A program made the translations under genes and the position numbers. Of a stretch of DNA of 64,000 nucleotides, positions 57,571 to 64,000 are shown piece by piece; the first letter of the stretch is position 1; every line of letters starts with the position of its first letter. Under the pieces are notes generated by a model, which had not been told where the DNA came from, searched no databases, and saw only the letters and a list, made by a program, of their open reading frames with translations. The DNA is from Serratia liquefaciens (GTDB taxonomy: Bacteria > Pseudomonadota > Gammaproteobacteria > Enterobacterales > Enterobacteriaceae), in assembly GCA_012719855.1 (NCBI GenBank), contig JAAXZN010000058.1, positions 1 to 64,000 on the forward strand, read 5' to 3'.

Positions 57571-57909
57571 TCAGTGCACGGTGGTGTTACAGGTGACGGC
57601 CATCCGGCCACAGCACAGCTCATCCATCATCTTTTGGCCGAGCATGGTCAGGCGTGGCGGCGCCACCAGAATATCCGGCTGCACCATGTCACTGAGCATG
57701 GTACAGGCCATATCCATGCCCACCTCCGGCCCATGCTGACGAACAAAGTAGCCCTCAATGCCCATCGCAATCGTCATTTGCAGCTCATCCAGTGTGTAGC
57801 CGGGGTTTACCCGATAAAAGGCGCAGGTCTCGAGATAGGCATGAGCCAATGCGCGGCGGTAAACGGCGGTACGGACTTCAACGGGTAAACAAGACTGTGG
57901 GGTGTTCAT
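57571..57909 (-). CDS. DUF5375-like satellite protein
   Basis: A 112-residue protein that commonly precedes alpha in P4-like elements. It is alpha-helical (YRRALAHAYLETCAFYRVNP; LQMTIAMGIEGYFVRQHGPE) and ends with a cysteine pair (ELCCGRMAVTC). Function unknown. Its ATG overlaps the stop of the upstream gene by four bases (57906-57909). Confidence 0.75.
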   Translation of the reverse strand: MNTPQSCLPVEVRTAVYRRALAHAYLETCAFYRVNPGYTLDELQMTIAMGIEGYFVRQHGPEVGMDMACTMLSDMVQPDILVAPPRLTMLGQKMMDELCCGRMAVTCNTTVH

Positions 57910-58169
57910 GCGGCGGAAGCCTCCATGCTGGCGATGATGTGGGAATCACAGGTTTTGACGACCTGCCCGAGCTGGTCAGTGAGTACGGCAATGACAGATG
58001 CAAGGGCGGCTTTCTGAACGGCGTCCGGGCGTTGGCCGGTCGATTCGAGCGTGTCCAGCATGTCGAGGAACAGCACGCCGGTAGAATGTGCGTGCTGAAG
58101 ACGCAGGAAATCAGCATGCGGAATAGGATAGAAGGTTTCACTGTGGAAGCGGGCGGCCAGCGTATTCAT
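57906..58169 (-). CDS. hypothetical satellite protein (87 aa)
   Basis: A small helical protein of the P4-like early operon, not recognised beyond that. Visible is a helical stretch [20 protein letters not shown]. Four-base overlaps join it to the genes on either side, so it is expressed from the same transcript as alpha. Confidence 0.65.
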   Translation of the reverse strand: MNTLAARFHSETFYPIPHADFLRLQHAHSTGVLFLDMLDTLESTGQRPDAVQKAALASVIAVLTDQLGQVVKTCDSHIIASMEASAA

Positions 58170-58711
58170 GCCACCCCCTGTACAGGCAGACGGCCCGCAA
58201 ACGACAGAATGTAGTCACGTGCCAGCAGGCGGCGGGCGCTGTGTTCGGAATCCGCCACGGTGCGCAACATGCACGGGGTTGCCGTCAGGGCAGTACGGCG
58301 AATAGCCGCAAACAGGAAGCAGAATTCAGGGTGGGTCGGGGGGAGGGTCGTAGCCATGGTGGCAGCCTCCATTGAGTAATGGTTATTGCTACCACCGAAG
58401 TTTCCACGCTTATGGGTGGTAGCCCAGACGGGGGTGGAAATACCGGCCTCAATGGATACCGGCCTGACCGAAGTCAGCCCCGCCTGAGCCACCATTGTTT
58501 GACAGCCACAGTAGCATAAAAACCACTGTGCAAAAAATGAGCGCACTAAGGCCACGACATAAAAAAACACGCTAGGCGCGTGTTGTGTCGCCATTGAGTT
58601 ACACGGGTTTCCACGCCCGGCTGCCGATTGTGCGACAGCGGAGGGACTATAGCGCAGGGCCGGACGTGGGGGCAAGCCGTAAGACGCCCCCGGACGTTCA
58701 ATCGATCGCAT
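58166..58711 (-). CDS. Icd-like host cell division inhibitor family ORF
   Basis: An open frame like those annotated as Icd-like proteins in P1/P4-type elements. The C-terminal core ([40 protein letters not shown]) looks genuinely protein-coding. The N-terminal two thirds read across the structured immunity RNA (seqA, seqB, seqC), so translation probably begins at an internal ATG: 58594, 58372 (68 aa) or 58357. The long form from 58711 would have its start in the promoter region. Function inferred only from family name; a small gene of the alpha operon. Confidence 0.5.
   Translation of the reverse strand: MRSIERPGASYGLPPRPALRYSPSAVAQSAAGRGNPCNSMATQHAPSVFFYVVALVRSFFAQWFLCYCGCQTMVAQAGLTSVRPVSIEAGISTPVWATTHKRGNFGGSNNHYSMEAATMATTLPPTHPEFCFLFAAIRRTALTATPCMLRTVADSEHSARRLLARDYILSFAGRLPVQGVA
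58369..58639 (-). ncRNA. CI/C4-type antisense immunity RNA region (seqA-seqB-seqC)
   Basis: In transcript order (minus strand), seqA (58616-58591) reads GCGTGGAAACC...CTCAATGG and seqC (58409-58369) reads GCGTGGAAAC...ACTCAATGG. Between them seqB (58455-58434) reads CCATTGAGGCCGGTATTTCCAC and is complementary to both ends of seqA and seqC. This is the arrangement of P4 CI RNA and P1 c4 RNA, where the seqB-bearing RNA pairs with the leader and stops expression of the replication operon. Further hairpins: CTGAC-TTCG-GTCAG and GCTACCACC / GGTGGTAGC. RNA ends are estimates. Confidence 0.75.
58561..58584 (-). terminator. terminator directly after seqA in the satellite leader
   Basis: On the minus strand a 7-bp perfect stem (AACACGC / GCGTGTT) with a 5-base loop is followed by six T residues. 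It starts 7 bases after seqA, so its use could depend on whether seqA is paired with the antisense RNA. Confidence 0.8.
58646..58675 (-). promoter_or_regulatory. promoter of the satellite leader/immunity RNA
   Basis: On the minus strand -35 TTGCCC and -10 TATAGT are 18 bases apart. The expected start near 58639 lies 23 bases before seqA, the place of the early promoter in P4. Confidence 0.6.
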
Positions 58712-58716
58712 AGTGA

Positions 58717-58962
58717 TCAACAGTCGGTAAGCGAGTCATTGCGGGTATCGGCTCCCGCATCGGTCAAGGGGATCGGCCCGGCGCGGAAAAGACGCGGTTC
58801 GGCCTGGCTACTGGCCAGGCGGATCATGCCGTGCTTATCACTGCGGTGTTCCGGTAAGGCAATATCCGGCTGTTTGCGTTGCAACAGGATGGATTCTGCG
58901 ACAAACAGCGCGTCGTTGTCGCTCAGGGTAAAGTGCTGGCGACCAAAGGTTAACCGCATCAT
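58717..58962 (-). CDS. hypothetical satellite protein (81 aa)
   Basis: Small protein between AlpA and the immunity RNA leader; no recognised family. It begins [20 protein letters not shown]. Its ATG overlaps the alpA stop by four bases (58959-58962), so it is translationally coupled to alpA. Confidence 0.6.
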   Translation of the reverse strand: MMRLTFGRQHFTLSDNDALFVAESILLQRKQPDIALPEHRSDKHGMIRLASSQAEPRLFRAGPIPLTDAGADTRNDSLTDC

Positions 58963-59219
58963 GCTGTAGCCCCCTGATGACGGTTGGCGATGCGTTCAGC
59001 CATCCAGTTTTCGACTTCTGATTCGAGCCATGCGACGGTTTTACCGCCAAGGGAAACTTGGGCCGGGAACTGCCTGCGCGTCATCATCTCGTAGACGGTA
59101 GAGCGTGACAGCCCGGTGGTGTACAGCACTTCCGGCAGGCGAATGAAGCGATCGCGTGGTGTGTAATCGACCGGGACGGGCGAGAGTGTGGAAGGGGGCT
59201 GTGTGGCAACTGCAAACAT
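58959..59219 (-). CDS. AlpA/Vis-family transcriptional regulator
   Basis: An 86-residue MerR/Xis-type regulator of the AlpA family, like P4 Vis, which represses the late sid promoter region and acts in excision. The winged HTH is RFIRLPEVLYTTGLSRSTVY, with RRQFPAQVSLGGKTVAWLES after it. First gene of the minus-strand operon. Upstream are four 10-bp repeats (59377-59419) and the origin iterons. Confidence 0.9.
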   Translation of the reverse strand: MFAVATQPPSTLSPVPVDYTPRDRFIRLPEVLYTTGLSRSTVYEMMTRRQFPAQVSLGGKTVAWLESEVENWMAERIANRHQGATA

Positions 59220-59376
59220 GGAATGCTACCTCGTTTATGCCCGGTGGGATCTCACCGGCGCTGTATGGGTTCGTCTGGTAGCGCCCTATTATGAGAATAT
59301 TTTGCGGGGTGGCAACAAGGGGATGTTGTGTGGTGTTAGAGATTTTTTCCTTGATTTTCAATTGAGTGTACGTTTT

Positions 59377-59419
59377 GGCCTATATTGGCTCATATTGGCT
59401 CATATTGGCCTATATTGGC
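59377..59419. repeat. four tandem 10-bp repeats upstream of alpA
   Basis: Four units of GGC(CT/TC)ATATT follow head to tail: GGCCTATATT, GGCTCATATT, GGCTCATATT, GGCCTATATT, then GGC. The outer and inner pairs are identical, giving an A-B-B-A order with a period of one DNA turn. They lie 158-200 bases before alpA; a protein-binding operator (AlpA or Ogr/delta) is the simplest reading. Confidence 0.6.
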
Positions 59420-59533
59420 AAACAGAGGCAAAACCGCAGTAATGAATTAACAATGAATGGTTAGTTATTAATAGGCATAAACAGTCCAACGTATTCAGAA
59501 AAGGCTAGCCAGAAAAAAGGCTGTTTTGAGCCG

Positions 59534-59638
59534 GGTGAACAGTAGTGAACACTAGGTGACGAGTTTTAGAGAAACTGTTCACTGCTTTATTTACTGATTT
59601 ATCTACATTTTTTATTAAAGTGAACAGTAGTGAATAGT
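59534..59638. other. P4-type replication origin candidate (ori)
   Basis: Iterons GGTGAACAGT (59534), AGTGAACACT (59544), ACTGTTCACT (59574, inverted), GTGAACAGT (59620) and GTGAATAGT (59630) surround a 35-base AT-rich stretch (59584-59618). P4 ori has the same parts: alpha-binding GGTGAACAG(A/T) repeats beside an AT-rich region. The gene-free stretch 59220-59783 thus holds the 10-bp repeats, this origin and the sid promoter region. Confidence 0.7.
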
Positions 59639-59783
59639 TTTTATAAGAACTAAAACCTCCTTGGTGGTTTTGCAGTCAATTCTTGGGGCTGTTGTCCTGC
59701 GGACAGTCCAACCGGGATGAATGGCGATGTTGTACGGCAGTCAGCAGAATAGCCTCACATTGACTGACACCGGAGATAACCCC

Positions 59784-60509
59784 ATGAGCACAACTGCATT
59801 ACCCAAGCACATCACCGACAAGCTGCAAGCCCTGCGTGATGCCCGCGCCGCCCACGACAGAAACTATCAGGCACTGACGGACGTCATTACGGGGATCGCC
59901 CGCTGCCATCAACAGAAGAAAGACACGGAAGTGGAGAGCCATGAGGCAGAAAGCCAGTGGCGCACCCTGTTTCGCAAACTGCGTGGGGAAATGACCCCAG
60001 AGCTGCAAGCGCAACACCACAGCCGGATTTCCAAACGGGAGCTGGCGAAAGAGTTCGACGGTCTGGTTGAGGAAATGGAGCTGGACAAAATGGAGCTTCA
60101 CCTTGATTGCGGCCGCTCGGCCCCGGAGGTAGTCGCCGCACATGAAACAGCCCTTACGGCCTTTGCCGAACATGCGATGGGCAAGGCGGTAGACGCGCTC
60201 AGTGCTGCACTTATCAGCCCTGACGTCATCAAGGCTTGCGCACTGGCGAAACAGGCTTATGGCGTTTATGGGAACGACCCGATGAAAATGATAGAGCAAC
60301 GTCTATTGGGGGCGCTGAGCGGCCATATTCATGCGGCCACGGCATTACAGGGCATTGAGCACCCAGTATTGAAAGACATCGGGCTGACGAAGCCGGAAGA
60401 AACCGGGGTATTGCCAGAACTGCAAAACAGCCCAATGCGTCGAATGCAGGTTGCAACAGAGCTGAGAACAAAACGTCAGCGCTTGCAGCAGCAAGGGGCC
60501 ACATCATGA
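59784..60509 (+). CDS. capsid size determination protein Sid-like
   Basis: A 241-residue protein similar in length and layout to P4 Sid (about 244), the external scaffold that makes helper-phage capsids small. Comparable stretches are LQALRDARAAHDRNYQALTD near the N-terminus, SQWRTLFRKLRGEMTPELQA and RISKRELAKEFDGLVEEMEL. The protein is nearly all helical, as Sid is. The ATG at 59784 is preceded by GGAGATAACCCC; an earlier in-frame start at 59721 is less likely. Followed by a delta-like gene with a 4-base overlap, as in the P4 late operon. Confidence 0.8.
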   Translation: MSTTALPKHITDKLQALRDARAAHDRNYQALTDVITGIARCHQQKKDTEVESHEAESQWRTLFRKLRGEMTPELQAQHHSRISKRELAKEFDGLVEEMELDKMELHLDCGRSAPEVVAAHETALTAFAEHAMGKAVDALSAALISPDVIKACALAKQAYGVYGNDPMKMIEQRLLGALSGHIHAATALQGIEHPVLKDIGLTKPEETGVLPELQNSPMRRMQVATELRTKRQRLQQQGATS

Positions 60510-60760
60510 TGCGTTGTCCGCTGTGCACCCATTCGTCTTATACCCGTACCAGCCGTTATGTCACGGAACAGACGAAAGAAGCCTATTACCAATGCCAAAA
60601 TATCGTGTGCTCCTGCACCTTTAAAACGGTAGAGAGCGTCGATAAGATTTTATGTCAGCCCATTCAAGCGGAAACGGTGACCGTTGATGATTTACCGCCG
60701 CCGGAAAAAAGGACATTAAATCGTTACCGCCGTTATAGCCGAAATCAAACACTTCACTGA
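60506..60760 (+). CDS. late transcription activator, Ogr/Delta family
   Basis: An 84-residue zinc-finger activator. The four cysteines (C4-x2-C7-x22-C30-x4-C35) match Ogr/Delta proteins, which contact RNA polymerase alpha at P2/P4 late promoters. It has a single domain like P2 Ogr; P4 Delta itself has two. It overlaps the end of sid and is followed by a terminator; no psu gene is present after it. Confidence 0.9.
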   Translation: MMRCPLCTHSSYTRTSRYVTEQTKEAYYQCQNIVCSCTFKTVESVDKILCQPIQAETVTVDDLPPPEKRTLNRYRRYSRNQTLH

Positions 60761-60767
60761 TTGAACT

Positions 60768-60804
60768 GCCCCCGCTGCAATGCTGATTTTGCTGCGGGGC
60801 TTTT
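60768..60804 (+). terminator. terminator of the sid-delta operon
   Basis: A GC stem (GCCCC.CGC / GCGGGGC) encloses a longer loop and is followed by TTTT, just after the delta-like stop codon. Confidence 0.7.
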
Positions 60805-60862
60805 ACCGTTCCCCAAGCCCGAAAATAGCCTTTTTTCTGGCTAGCCTGCCTTAAATCGAGCG

Positions 60863-60973
60863 TGCATGCATAGGGTGCATGATTTTGCATGAATCCCCCT
60901 CCTCTCAAAGCAGCCAAAAGCCCGCGCCGCAAGGGCTTACAGGGTTTCTATGTCATGCATGAAATGTGCATGA
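60863..60973. repeat. cluster of five TGCATG(A) elements
   Basis: TGCATG or TGCATGA occurs at 60863, 60876, 60886, 60956 and 60967, in the 287-base gap between the delta-like gene and the Hachiman cargo. No function is known to me; a protein-binding region or the scar of cargo exchange is possible. Confidence 0.5.
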
Positions 60974-61047
60974 TAAAGTCAGAGCGCGTAGGCGAGGGAG
61001 TATTGCGCGCCAGCCGCTTTAATTAACCTGTTTTCTTTACTGTGTGA

Positions 61048-61740
61048 TTATTTTTTAAGCGCAACCCCATCAATAAAATGTTTAATAATATAGGTTTCAA
61101 ATGGGTCGGCCTTCACCATGATATCTAGACCAATTACTGAATCCATTACTTTTAAATAATCAATTACTTGATGCAAGTTCATGTTATCATCGTTAAAATT
61201 CAAGCATCCTGATAGTTGTATTTTTTTAGATATCATTCGAGGAAGTCCATACTCCTCAAGTTGATAAACAATAGGAGGAAGAAAAGCATGGGTAGTTTTG
61301 AATATAAAAGGTGATATATCAGTGTTTTTTTCTTTACTTAATTCACCTAAAAGGATGTTTATATCACTTAGTAACGCAGATAATTTAAATGTAAGGTTTT
61401 TTTCTAGCAGGAAGTATTTTTCAATATCTATATTATACGTCGATAGCTCTTTTAAAAGCTGAGGCAATGTAAGCTCCCAGTTTCTTGAGGCTACTTTTAT
61501 AAAACCAACGAATTTACTGTATTCAATGTCCCAGCCACCGGGTTTGAGTTTTATTATTTTATATAGGTAGAACTCCCATTTATCAGGGGCGGTCGAATTT
61601 AAAAATGCAATTCTGGACCAGTCTGTTGGGTTGTTTATTATGTCAAGTGCGATATCTCTTATGAGGAAAGCATCGTTACATTTAAATACACCTTCATTCT
61701 GCAATCTTTTAAATGTATCATAGCCAAGAATGTTAGACAT
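61048..61740 (-). CDS. hamB: HamB C-terminal domain, separated from hamB by an in-frame stop
   Basis: A 230-residue reading frame in the same phase as the upstream helicase frame, separated only by a TAA (61786-61788) and 15 codons. The helical domain ends with stretches such as LPPIVYQLEEYGLPRMISKK and a terminal VALKK. It has no catalytic motif of its own. The ATG at 61740 has an AGAGAAG sequence upstream and could restart translation. Either this is the 3' end of a nonsense-mutated hamB, or the protein is made as two chains. Very AT-rich, unlike the host. Confidence 0.75.
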   Translation of the reverse strand: MSNILGYDTFKRLQNEGVFKCNDAFLIRDIALDIINNPTDWSRIAFLNSTAPDKWEFYLYKIIKLKPGGWDIEYSKFVGFIKVASRNWELTLPQLLKELSTYNIDIEKYFLLEKNLTFKLSALLSDINILLGELSKEKNTDISPFIFKTTHAFLPPIVYQLEEYGLPRMISKKIQLSGCLNFNDDNMNLHQVIDYLKVMDSVIGLDIMVKADPFETYIIKHFIDGVALKK

Positions 61741-61785
61741 GTCTTCTCTGTAAGCGATTATTTTGGCTATTTGCTCTTGTGTTAA

Positions 61786-63177
61786 TTAATTTTTATATTC
61801 ATTCTCATCAATGTCTCCAACTAGCGCATCGGGCATGCTGAGCACTAATTCATTTTCTGTGTTGTCCGGAGGTGCGGATAGTAAAAAAATTTTACCGATA
61901 AAATGTTTAAACATACGACCACCTCTGCCGATAATGTTTTTATACATAAAATCGTTTAATTTATATTTTCCATTTTTTGCCTTCCATATGATTATATTCT
62001 CTGCTGATGTGTTTACTCCCTCTATTATTGATGATGTAGATATGATGTTTCTTATTCCATCTTGCTCCTCGAATAATTTCACTTGAATTTGGCTTAATGA
62101 CCTATGTAGTCTACCATTATGAATTCCTGTGCCTTTCTTTATTAACTTTGTTAATTTCCAATTCTTATCATAATTAACGCAAAGCCATTTTGAAAAATTA
62201 TCAAGTAAAATACTTTCTTTTATTTCAGTATTCAATGTAATTATTTCAGAAACGATTTCTATATCCTTGTAAGTCCCTGCGTATATTAAAGTCTTCCCTG
62301 TGTTTTTTGATATGACATCCAGCAAGGCTGTTTTTTTCTTGTCTTTGTCTTCGCAAATATCTCGATATAATTCGTATTTTTCCAGGAAAACAGTATTGAA
62401 ATCAATATGAATGAATTCCATTCCCTTTGTAAATGGATTATCTTTCAGGTTTGAAATGTTAGGAGATAAAAAATATCGCTGCTTAGCCTTCTTGCTTAAT
62501 TTCAAAATTGCATTTAGTAATGATGGGGATCTCTCTTTGTCAAACTTATCACTGGCTTTGTAAAATTCGTCGACAATTAATATATCTAAATTTTCTATTT
62601 TATCAATATAACCGAAAGATCTTTCCTGAGGAAATATAAATATATTTTTTTCCGAAAGTTCGACATCAGATGTGGTTATTATTTTATATTTGTCTGAAAA
62701 TTTTTTTTGCAGTCTTCTCCGTGTTTCATCTGTCAAGGCAATCGTGGGGACAATGATCACAACATTTTGTGGATTTCTTAAGGAAATAAAGGCATCTATG
62801 ATAAAGCTCTTCCCAAAACTCGTTGGGGCACTTATAGCCAGGCTTTCACCGTTAATAAGTTTTTTAAGAAGTAATGATTGTTCACGATGTAATGTGACGG
62901 GAAAACTAAGACCTACATCTACCTTAAAGGCATTATAAATATATCTTTCTTGCCAAGAAGATGAGTCGATCTTTAAATAAGGATATAACCCAAGCTTCCT
63001 AATTAAATGATTAACTAATTCATTATAAGAAATGTTATTCTTATCAAAATAATCAAGAAGTCTAACTAAATTATTTCTTGCGTCAACCTCTTCTCCTTTA
63101 GAGATTAACTCATTAATATCATGACATCTATTGAATATGATATTATCCATGGCTTCATTTTCGAGTGATTTTTCCAT
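61786..63177 (-). CDS. hamB: HamB helicase of a Hachiman defence system, N-terminal part
   Basis: Superfamily 2 DExH-type helicase of Hachiman. The ATG at 63177 follows AAAGGAG. In the 463 residues, Walker A is APTSFGKS (117-124), motif Ia IIVPTIALTD, the DExx box IVDEFYK (201-207, DEFY instead of DEAH) and motif VI IIGRGGRMFKHF near residue 430. Both RecA-like halves are therefore complete. Translation stops at TAA 61786, after which the same frame runs on for 245 more codons (see 61048-61740). HamB senses DNA damage states and controls HamA in characterised systems. The hamA gene lies 119 bases upstream on the same strand. Confidence 0.85.
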   Translation of the reverse strand: MEKSLENEAMDNIIFNRCHDINELISKGEEVDARNNLVRLLDYFDKNNISYNELVNHLIRKLGLYPYLKIDSSSWQERYIYNAFKVDVGLSFPVTLHREQSLLLKKLINGESLAISAPTSFGKSFIIDAFISLRNPQNVVIIVPTIALTDETRRRLQKKFSDKYKIITTSDVELSEKNIFIFPQERSFGYIDKIENLDILIVDEFYKASDKFDKERSPSLLNAILKLSKKAKQRYFLSPNISNLKDNPFTKGMEFIHIDFNTVFLEKYELYRDICEDKDKKKTALLDVISKNTGKTLIYAGTYKDIEIVSEIITLNTEIKESILLDNFSKWLCVNYDKNWKLTKLIKKGTGIHNGRLHRSLSQIQVKLFEEQDGIRNIISTSSIIEGVNTSAENIIIWKAKNGKYKLNDFMYKNIIGRGGRMFKHFIGKIFLLSAPPDNTENELVLSMPDALVGDIDENEYKN

Positions 63178-63296
63178 GTGTTAATCTCCTTTAAATGAGT
63201 GAACCCGCTTCACAAACGATTCAATGATTGATTTTTTTTCTGGGACAGGAAATAAAATTAAATGGAATTTTATAGATGAGTAATTAAAAATAGATC

Positions 63297-64000
63297 CTAT
63301 GTTTTTTTCTGTTTTTTAAAATAAGACGCTGCTCTTTCTTTGTGATATTCCATTATACTATTTCTATATTCATCGCTTAGACAGTCTGTTTCTTTTGTTA
63401 TTTTGCATTCATGTAATATAAATATAGGGACGTGTATCTTTGGTTTGAGGTTATCAATGGAGTTTTGATTTGATAGCGCTTTTTTTATCTTCTCCCTTAA
63501 CTCGGCATCTAGTATAAGTGTGTCAAGGTCAGATACGTTTGAGATTATACTGTTCTCTTTTCTTAATTTATCGCTTATTAGAGAATTTCCAACTGATTTA
63601 ATTATACTGTTTAACCTATCGTCATTAATGCTATTATAAAATTTTGCTTCTCCAAACCAAAGGGAAAAATCACCGTCATTTATAACAATATGAACACTGT
63701 CTGCACCCTTTGCGTTATCTTGAGAATTTTGTTTGTAAAATATCTTAGGTACAACTGGTAACGCATTATAATGCTTTTTCATTATGCCATAGAGAACAAT
63801 CTCTGCTAATTCACTACCTTTACTGATATCATCTTTATCGGAATCGGTTAGCCTTAGGTTTTGTGCGGCTGTCGCAAGTAAGGTATATGGATCACTTGAA
63901 AGACTGTTGCGTTCTTTGTGAGACAATGAAGTTTCTGCAATATTATCCCATATAAAATTTTGGAATTTCTTATATCTCCAATCACCATCTTCAAAATCAT
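63297..64000 (-). CDS. hamA: HamA (DUF1837) nuclease of a Hachiman system, 5' end outside the window
   Basis: DUF1837 effector of Hachiman. At least 234 residues are present; the frame is open to the window edge (its visible start reads DFEDGDWRYKKFQNFIWDNI) so the true start lies beyond 64000. The PD-(D/E)xK-like core is seen in KGADSVHIVINDGDFSLWFG followed by EAKFYNS. In studied systems HamA is a DNase held in check by HamB and released when HamB detects damaged DNA. Strongly AT-rich. It probably forms an operon with hamB. Confidence 0.85.
   Translation of the reverse strand, partial: DFEDGDWRYKKFQNFIWDNIAETSLSHKERNSLSSDPYTLLATAAQNLRLTDSDKDDISKGSELAEIVLYGIMKKHYNALPVVPKIFYKQNSQDNAKGADSVHIVINDGDFSLWFGEAKFYNSINDDRLNSIIKSVGNSLISDKLRKENSIISNVSDLDTLILDAELREKIKKALSNQNSIDNLKPKIHVPIFILHECKITKETDCLSDEYRNSIMEYHKERAASYFKKQKKT

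Larger units (their letters stand above)
53907..64000. mobile_element. P4-like phage satellite (left end inferred, right end beyond window)
   Basis: An integrated P4-type satellite is shown by the 777-residue alpha primase-helicase, AlpA/Vis, CI/C4-type immunity RNA, Sid and delta/Ogr homologues, plus alpha-type iterons at two places. In such prophages cargo genes sit next to the late sid-delta region towards int; here the Hachiman genes hold that place. The left boundary is inferred to lie near 53.9-54.05 kb; no integrase, attL/attR or tRNA is visible in the window. Defence cargo and flanks are strongly AT-rich against the host background. Confidence 0.8.

Overview
The window is a chromosomal segment of an enterobacterium, most likely a Serratia species. 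That is inferred from protein similarity to E. coli (close but clearly diverged), the GC-rich host coding and the gene order. It opens in the 3' part of a 5S rRNA gene. Next come blocks collinear with E. coli: kgtP-yfiM-pssA-patZ-tapT-trxC-yfiF beside an rRNA operon, then emrBA-emrR-ygaHZ, proVWX and nrdHIEF, followed by ygaM and ygaC. These blocks are interleaved with accessory metabolic and regulatory genes.

Layout: 1-8.9 kb holds transport, phospholipid synthesis, protein acetylation, tRNA/rRNA modification and thioredoxin 2. 8.9-14.9 kb is an EmrAB efflux system with its own lipoprotein outer-membrane channel, its MarR regulator and the YgaZH valine exporter. 15-21.8 kb holds a YgaY-like MFS pump with a divergent LysR gene, and the ProU osmoprotectant ABC transporter with two tandem proX genes. 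22-26 kb is a CitA/CitB-type two-component system divergent from a 2-hydroxycarboxylate carrier. 26-30 kb holds a metallo-beta-lactamase-fold protein, a LysR/SDR pair, DUF1289 and a ParDE-type toxin-antitoxin pair. 30-34 kb is the nrdHIEF operon with paired NrdR boxes. 34-52 kb is mostly small conserved genes: a MocR regulator, ygaM, an expanded asr with an RstA box, an MFS/LysR pair, an AraC-type regulator, ygaC, smrA, a DoxX gene, GNAT genes, an IprA-like regulator, mipA, and the yibIH operon with a DUF3313 lipoprotein.

From about 53.9 kb to the right edge lies a P4-like phage satellite that runs off the window. Read right to left in the prophage, the window holds AT-rich defence cargo (Hachiman hamA-hamB), then delta/Ogr and sid (plus strand), a replication-origin region, and a minus-strand operon: AlpA/Vis, small genes, a CI/C4-type antisense immunity RNA, and the 777-residue alpha primase-helicase. 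After these come a crr-like iteron cluster and a uracil-DNA-glycosylase-like cargo gene at the left end. Integrase and att sites are not visible and are presumed to lie beyond 64 kb and near 53.9 kb.

The most notable findings are four. First, hamB is split by one in-frame TAA between the helicase core and the C-terminal domain. Second, the satellite has a complete seqA/seqB/seqC antisense immunity module with an intrinsic terminator directly after seqA. Third, GTGAACAGT-type iterons form two clusters about 4.6 kb apart that flank the replication genes. Fourth, a UDG-fold-like protein of unknown function is carried as cargo.
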